From Rubrivivax sp. (GTDB lineage: Bacteria > Pseudomonadota > Gammaproteobacteria > Burkholderiales > Burkholderiaceae_C), in assembly GCA_026125665.1 (NCBI GenBank), contig JAHCKS010000011.1, positions 21,436 through 85,435 of the forward strand: DNA of 64,000 bases. Direction: 5' to 3'. The notes beneath the pieces were generated by a model. It was not told the origin of the DNA. It made no database searches and worked only from the letters and a program-made list of their open reading frames with translations. Within the stretch, counting starts at the first letter, position 1. Each line of letters opens with the position of its first letter. The translations under genes and the position numbers were made by a program. Of this stretch, positions 26,632-35,709 are shown one piece after another.

Positions 26632-28005
26632 CTAAGCCGAACTCTCCAGCCAGCGCATCGTGTCGCCCATCGCCAGCTCGAACTTCGCCAGCAGCTCGTC
26701 GATCTCGGCCTCGGTGATGACGAGTGGCGGCGAGAAGGCGATGATGTCGCCGGCCATCACGCGCACGATGAGGCCGTGCTCCTGCGCCGCCTTCGCGAGG
26801 TAGGCACCCACCCCTCGCGCGGCATCGAAGGGCTTGCGCACCTTCGGGTCGGCGGCCAGCTCGACGGCGCCGATGAGGCCGATGCCGCGCACGTCGCCGA
26901 CGATCGGGTGCCCCGCGTACTTGCGCAGCCCCGCCTGCAGGCGCGGGCCGACGCGCTGCACGTGCTCGACGATGCGGTCGCTCTCGTAGATGCGCAGCGT
27001 CTCCAGCGCCACCGCGCAGGCCACCGGGTGGCCGCTGTAGGTGTAGCCGTGGCCGAAGGTGCCCACGCTCGCCGCCGCGTCGGCGATGGCCTGGTAGACC
27101 TTGTCGTTGATGAAGAGCGCCGACATCGGCACGTAGGCGCTCGTCATCATCTTCGCCACGGTGATGAGGTCGGGCTGCAGGCCGAAATACTGCGTGCCGA
27201 AGTTCGTGCCCAGGCGGCCGAAGCCGGTGATGACCTCGTCGGCGATGAACAGCAGGTCGTACTTGCGCAGCACGGCCTGCACGCGCTCGAAGTAGCCGGG
27301 CGGCGGCACGATGACGCCGCCGGCGCCCTGAACCGGCTCGGCGATGAAGGCGGCCACCGTGTCCGGGTCTTCCTTCAGGATCGTCTGCTCGAGCTCGTCC
27401 GCGAGACGGGCGGCGAAGGCCTCGGGCGACTCACCGTCCTTCGCGAACTGGTACGCGTGCGGGCAACCGACGCGCACCACGTCGGGCAGCGGCAGGTCGA
27501 AGTGCTGGTGCATCACCGGGATGCCGCTCATCGACGCGGCGGCGACGGTGACGCCGTGGTAGCCCTTGACGCGTGCCAGGATCTTCTTCTTCCTCGGCAG
27601 CCCACGCGCGTTGTTGTACATGCGCACGAGCTTGTAGGCGGTGTCGTTGCTCTCCGAGCCCGAGTTGGCGAACAGCACGCGCGCCATCGGCACCGGCGCC
27701 CAGCGCATCAGCGCCTCCACCAGCTCGGCCACCGGCCCCGGCACCTTGCCCGAGAACGCGTGGTAGTACGGCAGCACGTTCATCTGCCGCGCCGCCGCGT
27801 CGGCCAGGCGCTTCTCGGAGAAGCCGAGCGAGGCGCACCACAGGCCCGCCATCGCCTCGAGGTACTTGCGGCCGTCCTCGCCATGGACGTAGACGCCTTC
27901 GCCGCGCGTGATGACGAGCGGACCCTCGCGCTCGAGCTGCCGCGGCTGCGTGTACGGGTGCAGGTGGTAGCGGGTGTCGGCGAGCGCGGTGGCGGTGAGC
28001 GTCAT
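26632..28005 (-). CDS. Class III (omega) aminotransferase
   Basis: A 457-residue PLP enzyme of the omega-amino acid:pyruvate/putrescine transaminase group. Seen are LFANSGSESNDTAYKL (cofactor phosphate region), KGYHGVTVAAASMSG, FIADEVITGFGRLG (PLP aspartate) and DLITVAKMMTSAYVPMSA with the Schiff-base lysine. It moves an amino group from an omega-amine or beta-alanine-like donor to a keto acid; the donor cannot be told from sequence. ATG 28005 is chosen; the longer frame upstream is a run of low-similarity Arg/Gly codons. Confidence 0.9.
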   Translation of the reverse strand: MTLTATALADTRYHLHPYTQPRQLEREGPLVITRGEGVYVHGEDGRKYLEAMAGLWCASLGFSEKRLADAAARQMNVLPYYHAFSGKVPGPVAELVEALMRWAPVPMARVLFANSGSESNDTAYKLVRMYNNARGLPRKKKILARVKGYHGVTVAAASMSGIPVMHQHFDLPLPDVVRVGCPHAYQFAKDGESPEAFAARLADELEQTILKEDPDTVAAFIAEPVQGAGGVIVPPPGYFERVQAVLRKYDLLFIADEVITGFGRLGTNFGTQYFGLQPDLITVAKMMTSAYVPMSALFINDKVYQAIADAAASVGTFGHGYTYSGHPVACAVALETLRIYESDRIVEHVQRVGPRLQAGLRKYAGHPIVGDVRGIGLIGAVELAADPKVRKPFDAARGVGAYLAKAAQEHGLIVRVMAGDIIAFSPPLVITEAEIDELLAKFELAMGDTMRWLESSA

Positions 28006-28118
28006 GGGCGGTCCGTCGGATCCTCGTGCGGCACCGTGCCGACGAGTGCAGTTGCACAGCAGCGGCGAATGTAGCGTGGCCCCCGCCGCGGTGCTGCGGC
28101 GAGTTCTTTCCAGCCTGT

Positions 28119-30032
28119 TCAGCCCTGCTGCAGCAGGCCGGCGACGCGCTCGCGCAGCAGCGCCGGCGACACCTCGGCCGCCGGCACCGCCGGCCCGGCC
28201 GCCAGCCCCACCGGCGTGAACAAGCCGCGGCGGAAGGGTTTCACCATCGCCACGCCCTTCTCGACGCGCGAGAAGAACGAGCCCCACAGGTTCGTGAGCG
28301 CCAGCGGCACGACCGGCACCGGGTGCGTGGCCAGCACCTTCATCACGCCGCCCTTGAACTCGGCCAGCTCGCCGTCGCGCGTCAGGCCGCCTTCGGGGAA
28401 GATGCACAGCAGGTCACCTTCGTCGAGCACCTTGCGCGCCTCGGCGAACGCGCGTTCGTAGGTCGCCGGGTCCTCGCGTTGCGGCGCGATCGGGATCGCC
28501 TTGCCGAGCCTGAACAGCCAGCCGAGCACGGGAATCGCGAAGATGCGGTGGTCCATGATGAAGCGGATCGGCCGCGGGCTCGCCGCCATCAGCAGCACCG
28601 CGTCGACGAAGCTGACGTGGTTGCTGACGAGGATCGCCGCGCCCTCGGCGGGGATGTGCGCCTCGCCGCGCACGCGGAAGCGGTAGACGAGGTGCGTCAG
28701 CACCCAAGCGAGGAAACGCAGCAGGTACTCCGGCACGAGCAGGAAGATGTACACGGCGACGACGGCGTTCAGCAGCCCGACGACGAGGAAGACCTCGGGA
28801 ATGGTGAAGCCGAGCTTGAGCAGCAGCCCGACGCCGAGCGCGCTGGCGATCATGAACAGCGCATTGAGGATGTTGTTCGCGGCGATGATGCGCGCGCGGT
28901 GCGACGGCTGCGCGCGCAGCTGGATCAGCGCGTACATCGGCACGCTGTACAGGCCGGCGAAGAGGGCGAGCAGCGCCAGGTCCATCAGCACGCGCCAGTG
29001 CGCCCAGGCCTCGGGGCCGGCCGTGAACTGGCCGATCGTCCACGCTGCGGCCGGCGCCGGCAGCCCGCGCGCCGCGAAGTAGAGATCGACCGCGAAGACC
29101 GTCATGCCGAACGCGCCCACTGGCACGAGGCCGATCTCCACGTGCCGGCGGCTCAGCGTCTCGCACAGCAGCGAGCCGATGCCGATGCCCACCGAGAACA
29201 CCACCAGCAGCAGCGACGCGACGTGCTCGTTGCCGTGCAGCACGTCCTTCGCGAAGGCCGGGAAGAGGCTCAGGAAGGCCGCGCCGAAGAACCACATCCA
29301 CGAGATGCCGAGGATGGAGCGGAAGAGCACCACCTGCTCGTGCGCAAGCTTGAGGTTGCGCCAGGTCTCCGAGAACGGGTTCCAGTTGACGACGAGCCCC
29401 GGCGCCGTGGCCGCCGTGGCCGGGATCCACTGCGCCACCACGCGCCCGGCCACCGCGAGTGCCAGGCTCGCGAAGGCCACCGCCCTGGCGCTCGGCAGCC
29501 AGTGGTCCTCGGGCAGCGAGACGAGGATGCCACCCACCACGTTGCCGAGCAGGATGGCGACGAAGGTCCCCATCTCGATCATGCCGTTGCCGCCGGTGAG
29601 CTCGCGCTCGCCGAGGTGCTGCGGCAGGTAGGCGTACTTCACCGGGCCGAAGAGCGTGCTGTGCAGCCCGAGGCCGAAGATGCAGAACAGCAGCAGCGGC
29701 ACGTTCGTCGTGAACAGGCCCGCGGCGCCCAGCACCATGATGCCGATCTCGAGGTTCTTCACCATGCGCGCGAGCATCGCCTTGTCGTACTTGTCGGCGA
29801 GCTGCCCGGCGGTGGCCGAGAAGAGCAGGAACGGCGCGATGAAGACGGCGCCGATGACGAGCCCGGCCATGGCCGGCGGCATCCAGCTCACGCTCAACCG
29901 GTAGGTCACCAGCATCGTGAACGCGAACTTGAACACGTTGTCGTTGGCCGCGCCGAGGAACTGCGTCCAGAAGAACGGCGCGAAGCGGCGCTGCGACAGC
30001 AGCGCGAACTGGTTCGGGTGCGGGTCGGCCAT
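28119..30032 (-). CDS. LplT-type MFS transporter fused to PlsC acyltransferase
   Basis: A 637-residue inner-membrane fusion. Residues 1-430 are a 12-helix major facilitator of the lysophospholipid transporter (LplT) type. The C-terminal 200 residues are a 1-acyl-glycerol-phosphate acyltransferase with the HX4D motif in NHVSFVD (about 470) and FPEGGLTRDG. It resembles the N-terminal two-thirds of E. coli-type Aas/LplT systems but lacks the acyl-ACP synthetase domain. The likely role is flipping and reacylation of lysophospholipids, inferred from the family. It is 113 nt from the aminotransferase. Confidence 0.87.
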   Translation of the reverse strand: MADPHPNQFALLSQRRFAPFFWTQFLGAANDNVFKFAFTMLVTYRLSVSWMPPAMAGLVIGAVFIAPFLLFSATAGQLADKYDKAMLARMVKNLEIGIMVLGAAGLFTTNVPLLLFCIFGLGLHSTLFGPVKYAYLPQHLGERELTGGNGMIEMGTFVAILLGNVVGGILVSLPEDHWLPSARAVAFASLALAVAGRVVAQWIPATAATAPGLVVNWNPFSETWRNLKLAHEQVVLFRSILGISWMWFFGAAFLSLFPAFAKDVLHGNEHVASLLLVVFSVGIGIGSLLCETLSRRHVEIGLVPVGAFGMTVFAVDLYFAARGLPAPAAAWTIGQFTAGPEAWAHWRVLMDLALLALFAGLYSVPMYALIQLRAQPSHRARIIAANNILNALFMIASALGVGLLLKLGFTIPEVFLVVGLLNAVVAVYIFLLVPEYLLRFLAWVLTHLVYRFRVRGEAHIPAEGAAILVSNHVSFVDAVLLMAASPRPIRFIMDHRIFAIPVLGWLFRLGKAIPIAPQREDPATYERAFAEARKVLDEGDLLCIFPEGGLTRDGELAEFKGGVMKVLATHPVPVVPLALTNLWGSFFSRVEKGVAMVKPFRRGLFTPVGLAAGPAVPAAEVSPALLRERVAGLLQQG

Positions 30033-30060
30033 GCGGGTTCCCTCGGCGGCGTGTCTTCTT

Positions 30061-30888
30061 CTACGGGCGGACGATTGTCGGGGCAGCGTCGCCGAGGCGG
30101 CTGCGCGCCAGCCACTCGAACACCGAGTCGGCCGTCACGGTCTCGATGCGATCGGCGAAGCGCTTCGCGTTCGGGTGGTCGTCGAAGGCGACATGCGCCA
30201 TGCCGACGCGCGCCCCCAGGCGCGTCAGCGCGCCCAGGCGCAGTGCGTGCGGCTGGTAGCCCATCACCCCCAGCCACACCTGCGCCTGCGCACGCGCATG
30301 AGGGCTGCGCGCGGCCACCGGGTCCAGCGCGCCGGCCATCGTCTCGATGACCCACTGGTTGCTCTGCTGGTACTTCGTCGCCCAGGGGTAGGCCACCATG
30401 CTGTAGCGCGGCTCGTGCCAGCGTGCGACCTCGTGGTTGCTGCGCAGCACCGGCAGCAGCGTCGCCTGCGCCCCGGGCGCCAGCGGCACGAAAGCCGCCT
30501 CGTAGCGATGCGGCCGGTCGAGGAAGAACTCGCCCAGGCCCTGGCGATAGACGGCACCCTCGGCCGTGCCGCAGTGGTTGAGCTTGTGCACGACGCGCCA
30601 GTGGGAGGCCGCGCCATCGCCGCTCTTGTAGGCGAAGCCGATGTGCGACCACTGCAGCCGGTAGCGCGCCAGGTCCTGGCCGGCGCGCGCCAGCACCACC
30701 ACCTGCGCGCCGCTCGCGTCCAGCGCGCGCGCCGTCGCGTCGGCAAGGGCCATGCCTTGCGCCACCTCGTCGGCGGTGGCCGGCTGCTGGTCGCAGGGCC
30801 GGCCGGCACGGGCCGGGGCGGCCGCCGTGCCCAGCGCCGCCACCAGCGCCAGCGCGGCGGCGGTGCGGCGTGCGGCAGCCGCGTTCAT
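30061..30888 (-). CDS. DUF2145 family secreted protein
   Basis: A 275-residue exported protein: the N-terminal leader ends in APARA near residue 30. It matches DUF2145 (YRLQWSHIGFAYK, KLNHCGTAEGAVYRQGLGEFFLD, QSNQWVIETMAGAL and GYQPHALRLGALTRLGARV). No function is established for the family. Its ATG overlaps the stop of the upstream membrane gene (ATGA at 30885-30888), so they are coupled. Confidence 0.85.
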   Translation of the reverse strand: MNAAAARRTAAALALVAALGTAAAPARAGRPCDQQPATADEVAQGMALADATARALDASGAQVVVLARAGQDLARYRLQWSHIGFAYKSGDGAASHWRVVHKLNHCGTAEGAVYRQGLGEFFLDRPHRYEAAFVPLAPGAQATLLPVLRSNHEVARWHEPRYSMVAYPWATKYQQSNQWVIETMAGALDPVAARSPHARAQAQVWLGVMGYQPHALRLGALTRLGARVGMAHVAFDDHPNAKRFADRIETVTADSVFEWLARSRLGDAAPTIVRP

Positions 30889-31373
30889 CGCGTGATCCGC
30901 TCGTTGTGCAGCAGCGCGCGCCCCAGCTCGTTCGGGATGAAGGCCAGCGCTGCGCCGGCGGCCGAGATCACCCAGCCGGTGGCCAAGGCGCTGACGACGA
31001 CCGCCGTGCCCACCGAAGCCGCGACGTGCCCGGCGAAGTGCACGCTCGCGCGAACGCCGTCGCTGGCGCGCTCGAGCACCCACACCGTGCCGGTGGTCGA
31101 GGCCTCGACGGCGACGATCGTGAAGGCTGCGCTGCCGGCCGCCAGCAGCAGCGGCGCGGCGACCGACACCGCCACCGGCAACGACAGCGACAGCGAGCTT
31201 GCCTCCGACGGATTCGCGCCGTGGGCGCGCGCCGGCGTCGTGGCGGCGAGCACCAGCGCCGATGCGGCAGCGAGCGCGCCGAGGCGCGTGGCGAAGGACG
31301 GCGAGCACGCCTGCCTCCAGGAGGGTGCGGCGGGCACGGAAGGCACGGAGGGGATCGAACGGATCGTGGACAT
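30885..31373 (-). CDS. Exported membrane protein paired with DUF2145
   Basis: A 162-residue protein with a signal-like hydrophobic stretch ending in ARA (about 50) and two further hydrophobic segments (about 65-90 and 115-150). The mature part is rich in Ala, Ser and Val. I do not recognise a named family. It is translationally coupled to the DUF2145 gene, which suggests a shared task at the membrane or periplasm. Confidence 0.7.
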   Translation of the reverse strand: MSTIRSIPSVPSVPAAPSWRQACSPSFATRLGALAAASALVLAATTPARAHGANPSEASSLSLSLPVAVSVAAPLLLAAGSAAFTIVAVEASTTGTVWVLERASDGVRASVHFAGHVAASVGTAVVVSALATGWVISAAGAALAFIPNELGRALLHNERITR

Positions 31374-31476
31374 GCGTGGCTCCTTGACGGCCGCGTTGGC
31401 GGGCGGCCGCGTTGATCGCGTGGAGGGGACGGGAGGGAAGTCGCGCGCCGCCGCGGCGCGCCGTCGGGGCCGGTGC

Positions 31477-31968
31477 TCAGCCGCCCTGGCCGCGGCCTTC
31501 GGCCGGGGCCGCCAGCGTGCCGGCGCGGCCCGCCCGGCCGGCGAGGTGCGCCTCGGCCAGGTCGGCCTCGTGCTTGTCGCGCAGCGTCTTGGCCAGCGTG
31601 AACACGGTCGAGATCAGGAACAGCCAGCTCACGAGCAGGAAGCTCTTGTAGGCGGGGTTGATGTCCATGCGCGCGAGGCCCCACCCTGTGAGGCCCATCG
31701 CGACAAGGAAGCCGCCCCAGACGACGGCCGAGAACATCGGCGTGTCGACCTTGCGGCGTTCGTTGTCGCGCACGAACTTGGCGAGCGCGAACGCCGCCGA
31801 CATGCAGAACACGTAGCCCATGACCATGAAGGTGCGGTCGAGGTCGTCGCCCGGCAGCCAGGCCAGGCCCACCGCGCACAGCGTCACCGCGACACCGAAG
31901 GAGAGCCACACCTGGATCTGCCAGGCGCGGGTGTCGCGCTTCACCAGCATGGGAACTTGTTCGTTCAT
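31477..31968 (-). CDS. YiaA/YiaB family inner membrane protein
   Basis: A 163-residue membrane protein with the duplicated YiaAB two-helix unit: helices near 20-40, 47-68, 83-103 and 112-130, with the repeated pattern of a short charged loop (KFVRDNERRK and KTLRDKHEAD) after each pair. The C-terminus is a Gly/Ala tail. Function is unknown; E. coli yiaA and yiaB are envelope-stress linked. ATG 31968 with AGGGA upstream is preferred over ATG codons at 31995 and 32004. Confidence 0.8.
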   Translation of the reverse strand: MNEQVPMLVKRDTRAWQIQVWLSFGVAVTLCAVGLAWLPGDDLDRTFMVMGYVFCMSAAFALAKFVRDNERRKVDTPMFSAVVWGGFLVAMGLTGWGLARMDINPAYKSFLLVSWLFLISTVFTLAKTLRDKHEADLAEAHLAGRAGRAGTLAAPAEGRGQGG

Positions 31969-32085
31969 CGAATCCCTCGCAGGGCTGTTGGACATGGCGG
32001 CCATTCTGCGAAGCGGCCTCGTGCACCGTCAAAGCGAAAGCCGCGCGTGGCGCAACGGCGGCCCGCCGGTATCGGCCGGCGCGCC

Positions 32086-33468
32086 CTACTTCCGGGGGGA
32101 GGGTGGCGGCCGTGTGGCGCCCGTCACGGCCGGCGCCGGCAGCGCGGCCGACGACGCACCGAAGTGCCGCCGCGTCGCGAACACCGCGCCCGCCAGCCCG
32201 GCCCCGCCACGCGGGCGCAGGCAGCGCTTGAGCGCCAGGTCGAACAGCAGCGGGTTGTGCTCGCGCAGCTGCGCGAGCGGCGCCTCGTCGGCCTCGGCCA
32301 GCAGCCCGGCCGCAACGAGCCGCGGCAGGCTCGTCAGCCACTTCAGCCCCGGCAGTGGGTGGTCCGATCCGTGCAGCACGCGCGCCGCCCACGGCCCGCC
32401 GGACGCGGCGCGTTCCAGCAGCGCGCGCCACACCTCGGGCTCGCGGTTGCGCTGGAACACGGCGGAGATGTCGCCGAACAGCCGGCCCTCGAACGTGCGC
32501 TCGGCCATCAGGCGCGTGAAAAGCTCGAACGCCGGCGCCTTCGGCGCCGAGCGCCGGTCGAGGTCCGCCGCGTGGCCGAGCGACGCGCAGTGCGCGACGA
32601 CCACGCACACGCCGCGCTCGAGCAGCGGCCGCACGTGCAGCGGGTTGACGAGATCCTCGCGCTGCGCACCGGGCACCGCCTTCTCCTCGCCGCAGTGCAC
32701 GACGAGCGGCAGGCCGAGCGCCGTGGCCGCTTCGCCGAAGGCGAGGCTGCGCGGCTCGCGCAGGTCGATGTTCATCGAGCTCGGCAGCCACTTCACGGCC
32801 AAGGCCCCGTTGGCATGCGCGCTGCGCAGCGCCGCCAGCGCATCGGGCCGGTAGGGGTGGATCGACGCCACCCAGGCGAAACGCAGCGCGTGCGCCGACG
32901 CCACCTGCGCCGCGTACGCGTCGGGCACGTGCACCGTCGTGCGCTCGGGTTGCACACGGCCGGCGTCGTCGTGCGCCTGCTCGAACGCGAAGAGCAGCCA
33001 GCGCGCGCCGGGTGGAAAGGCCTCGGCCAGCGCCGCGAGCCGCTGCACGTAGGCCCGGTCGACCGACGGGCTGCCGCCATCGACACACGCGGCGTCGAGG
33101 ATGACCCGGCGGCGCAGCCGCTCGACGACGTCGAAGCCGCTGGTCAGGCTCGGGTGCAGATAGCAGCCCGAGCTGCTGTCGCCGGTGCCGAGCAGGTGGC
33201 AGTGCATGTCCCACAGCTGCGCGGCATCGAGCCCGTCGAAGGCGCGTGCCAGCAGCGCATCGGCGCCGGCGGGCAGCGCCGGGCGGCACTCGCTGGCCCA
33301 GGGCCCGGCGGCGCGCGCTTGGCGCGGCGTCAGCGCGAGGCCGCCGAAGAGGCCCGCGGCGGCCGCGCCGCAGCAGCACAGGAACGCACGGCGACCGCGG
33401 CCACGAACGATCGCCGCGTCGCGGCATGCGGGAGCGGCATCGCGGCGGGCAGGGGTGGACGGCTTCAT
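32086..33468 (-). CDS. Tat-exported amidohydrolase family protein
   Basis: A 460-residue metal-dependent hydrolase. The N-terminus has a twin-arginine-like leader (RGRRAFLCCCGAAAAGLFGG). The mature part carries the amidohydrolase motifs DMHCHLLG (first metal pair), AVKWLPSSMNID, LPLVVHCGEEKAV and VVVAHCASLGHA, and a closing HGSDHPLPGL with the catalytic aspartate. This set fits the amidohydrolase-2 group (decarboxylase/lactonase-like). Substrate unknown. ATG 33468 is preferred because it places the RR motif close to the start. It is divergent from the HTH regulator gene. Confidence 0.8.
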   Translation of the reverse strand: MKPSTPARRDAAPACRDAAIVRGRGRRAFLCCCGAAAAGLFGGLALTPRQARAAGPWASECRPALPAGADALLARAFDGLDAAQLWDMHCHLLGTGDSSSGCYLHPSLTSGFDVVERLRRRVILDAACVDGGSPSVDRAYVQRLAALAEAFPPGARWLLFAFEQAHDDAGRVQPERTTVHVPDAYAAQVASAHALRFAWVASIHPYRPDALAALRSAHANGALAVKWLPSSMNIDLREPRSLAFGEAATALGLPLVVHCGEEKAVPGAQREDLVNPLHVRPLLERGVCVVVAHCASLGHAADLDRRSAPKAPAFELFTRLMAERTFEGRLFGDISAVFQRNREPEVWRALLERAASGGPWAARVLHGSDHPLPGLKWLTSLPRLVAAGLLAEADEAPLAQLREHNPLLFDLALKRCLRPRGGAGLAGAVFATRRHFGASSAALPAPAVTGATRPPPSPRK

Positions 33469-33616
33469 CGGCAGGGGCACCGCGGCATGCTGCACGAAGG
33501 GCGCACTGGCCTGTCTCGCCCGTTCCGCGGCAAGTTCACGACGGGGCACGATGCTGCCGCGCCGCGGCGCCGCGCGCCAGCCCAGGCCACACGGGCGCTG
33601 CTAGAGTGCGCCGCCC

Positions 33617-33633
33617 GTATCACGCGGCGATAC
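33617..33633. promoter_or_regulatory. Inverted repeat upstream of XRE-type regulator
   Basis: GTATC (33617-33621) and GATAC (33629-33633) form a short palindrome 37 nt upstream of the regulator start, extended by one C-G pair. It could be an autoregulatory operator. Support is limited to symmetry and position. Confidence 0.4.
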
Positions 33634-33669
33634 GCGCGCACTTCCGGCGGCCCTTCGCCCTCACTGCCC

Positions 33670-34422
33670 ATGTCCACCACGCGCGACCTCGTCGATGCCC
33701 TGAAGACCGAGCTGAAGGCCGCTGGCGTCACCTACGCCGAGCTGGCCGAGCACCTCGGCATGGCCGAGAGCAGCATCAAGCGCATGTTCTCGCATGCCGA
33801 CATGCCGCTCACGCGCATCGACGAGGTGCTGCGTGTGCTGCGCATGGACTTCGCCGAGCTGGCGCGGCGCGTCGCCGACACGCCGCCGCTGCGCCGCGAG
33901 CTCAGCGACGAGCAGGAGCGCGCCGTCGTCGCCGACCGCAAGCTGCTGCTGGTGGCCATCTGCTGCATGAGCCAGTGGACCTTCGAGCAGATGCTGGCCA
34001 CGTACACGCTGGCCGAGCCCGAGCTGGTGGGCCACCTGCTCAGGCTCGACAAGCTCGGCGTCATCGAGCTCAGGCCGCTCAACCGCTACCGCCTGCTCGT
34101 CGACAAGACCTTCCGCTGGCGCCCCGACGGCCCGTTGATGCGCTACTTCCGCGAGCAGGTGGTGGGCGACTACTTCAGCGGCGGCTTCGACGGCGACGGC
34201 GAGATGCTGATGCTCGTGCACGGGCAGATCGGCCAGAGCCTGGCCAACGCCTTCAACGAGCGCCTGGCGCGGCTGGCGCAGGACTTCGCGCGCCAGCACC
34301 TGGCGGACCAGAAGCTGCCCGCCGCGCACAAGCGGCCGTACACGCTCGTGCTCGGCATGCGCTCGTGGCTGTTCGCGGCCTTCCGCGACCTGAAGCGCGA
34401 CGAAGGCGCGGCGCCGCGCTGA
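33670..34422 (+). CDS. XRE-type helix-turn-helix transcriptional regulator
   Basis: A 250-residue DNA-binding protein. The N-terminal HTH (VTYAELAEHLGMAESSIKRMFS, about 20-41) is XRE-like. The remaining 170 residues form a helical domain seen in a family of proteobacterial regulators (LLVAICCMSQWTFEQML, GVIELRPLNRYRLLVDK, FRWRPDGPLMRYFREQ). No ligand motif is recognisable. It stands alone between the divergent amidohydrolase gene and a convergent hydrolase gene. Confidence 0.85.
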   Translation: MSTTRDLVDALKTELKAAGVTYAELAEHLGMAESSIKRMFSHADMPLTRIDEVLRVLRMDFAELARRVADTPPLRRELSDEQERAVVADRKLLLVAICCMSQWTFEQMLATYTLAEPELVGHLLRLDKLGVIELRPLNRYRLLVDKTFRWRPDGPLMRYFREQVVGDYFSGGFDGDGEMLMLVHGQIGQSLANAFNERLARLAQDFARQHLADQKLPAAHKRPYTLVLGMRSWLFAAFRDLKRDEGAAPR

Positions 34423-34484
34423 GAGGGCCCGGCGATGCCGACGGCGGGCCGCCGAGAGGAGCTGCCGAGAGGAGGCGCAGAGGC

Positions 34485-35444
34485 TCAGCCCGCCGCACCC
34501 CAGCACTGGCGCAGCCACGCGCCAGCCAGCGCCACCGCGCTGAGCGCCTCGTCGATGACGCGGCTCATCGTGATGAACCCGTGCACCTGGCGTTCGAAGC
34601 AGACGTACTGCACGCGGTTGCCGGCGGCCGACAGCGCATCGGCGTACTGCCGCCCTTCGTCGCGCAGCGGGTCGAAGCCGGCCGTGAGCACCAGCGCCTG
34701 CGGCAGGCGCGCGTGGTCCTTGGCCAGCAGCGGCGAGGCACGCCAGTCGCTCCAGTTCGCGGCCTCGGGCAGGTAGTGGCCGCGGTAGTAGGCGATGCTG
34801 TCGGCGGTGAGCAGGTAGCCCTGCGCGTTCGTCTGGTGCGAAGGAGCGAGGGCGCGCTGATCCGTGGCCGGGTAGATCAGCAGCTGCGCGGCGAGCGGCG
34901 GCACGCCTGCGGCGTCGCGCTCGACGATCGACACCACGGCCGCGAGGTTGCCGCCGGCACTGTCGCCGCCCACGGCGATGCGCGCCGCGTCGATGCCGAG
35001 CACGCCGGCCTCCTGTCGCGCCCAGCGTGTGGCGGCCACGCAGTCGTCCACCGCGGCCGGGAACCGATGCTCCGGCGCGAGGCGGTAGTGCACGGCGAGC
35101 ACGGCGCAGCCGCCGGCCAGCGCCAGCTGGCGGCACAGCACGTCGTGCGTGTCGAGGTCGCCGATGGTCCAGCCGCCGCCATGGAAGTAGACGAGCAGCG
35201 GCATCGGCGCGCCCCCTGCCACCGCACCCGCGGCCTGCGGCCGGTACAGCCGCAGCGGCAGCGACCCGCCCGGGCCGGGCATCGTCAGGTCACGCACCTC
35301 GGCCATCGGCGGTGGCTCGGGCTGCGTGAACGTGCGGCGTTCCAGGTACAGCCGGCGGGCCTCGGCCGGCGCCAGCGTGTGCACGGGGGGCACGCGGCGC
35401 TCGACCATCAGGTCGATGAGTGCACGGGCTTGCGGGTCGAGCAT
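34485..35444 (-). CDS. HSL-family alpha/beta hydrolase (esterase/lipase)
   Basis: A 319-residue cytosolic esterase of the hormone-sensitive lipase family. It shows the oxyanion motif HGGG in LLVYFHGGGWTIGD (about 90), the nucleophile elbow GDSAGG (about 160), the acid in TAGFDPLRDEG and the histidine in QVHGFITM. Members cleave short or medium acyl esters. ATG 35444 has AGGAG six bases upstream. No operon partner is evident. Confidence 0.9.
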   Translation of the reverse strand: MLDPQARALIDLMVERRVPPVHTLAPAEARRLYLERRTFTQPEPPPMAEVRDLTMPGPGGSLPLRLYRPQAAGAVAGGAPMPLLVYFHGGGWTIGDLDTHDVLCRQLALAGGCAVLAVHYRLAPEHRFPAAVDDCVAATRWARQEAGVLGIDAARIAVGGDSAGGNLAAVVSIVERDAAGVPPLAAQLLIYPATDQRALAPSHQTNAQGYLLTADSIAYYRGHYLPEAANWSDWRASPLLAKDHARLPQALVLTAGFDPLRDEGRQYADALSAAGNRVQYVCFERQVHGFITMSRVIDEALSAVALAGAWLRQCWGAAG

Positions 35445-35664
35445 GGGGTCTCCTGCGGCGGCGGTCACCGTGCCTGGCGGATGACGGCTTCGGTGACGGC
35501 CGTGGACGCGGAGTCTACGGGGCGGGTTCGCCGCGTCGCCGGTCGGGCCTGGCAGGAGGCGGCCGGTGCCGGCCCGGCCACCCCGGCCACCCTGGCCGCT
35601 TGCCGGTCGGCGGGTCGCGGCGCCCTGCCGCGCAGACGCGCCGTGCTCCGCGGCCCGCGGCCCG

Positions 35665-35686
35665 TGCCAAATACTTGCCTTTGGCA
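35665..35686 (+). promoter_or_regulatory. Palindrome upstream of MarR-GNAT gene
   Basis: TGCCAAA (35665-35671) and TTTGGCA (35680-35686) are exact reverse complements 8 nt apart, about 24 nt before the ATG. MarR proteins bind such palindromes, so it is a candidate autoregulatory operator. Confidence 0.6.
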
Positions 35687-35709
35687 ACTGTTTGCCCGAT
35701 GCTGCACGC

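Noticed and set aside
29917-34422. A plus-strand frame of about 1500 codons over 30-34 kb
   Set aside because: Only its last 250 codons (from 33670) are a real regulator; the rest is opposite four minus-strand genes.
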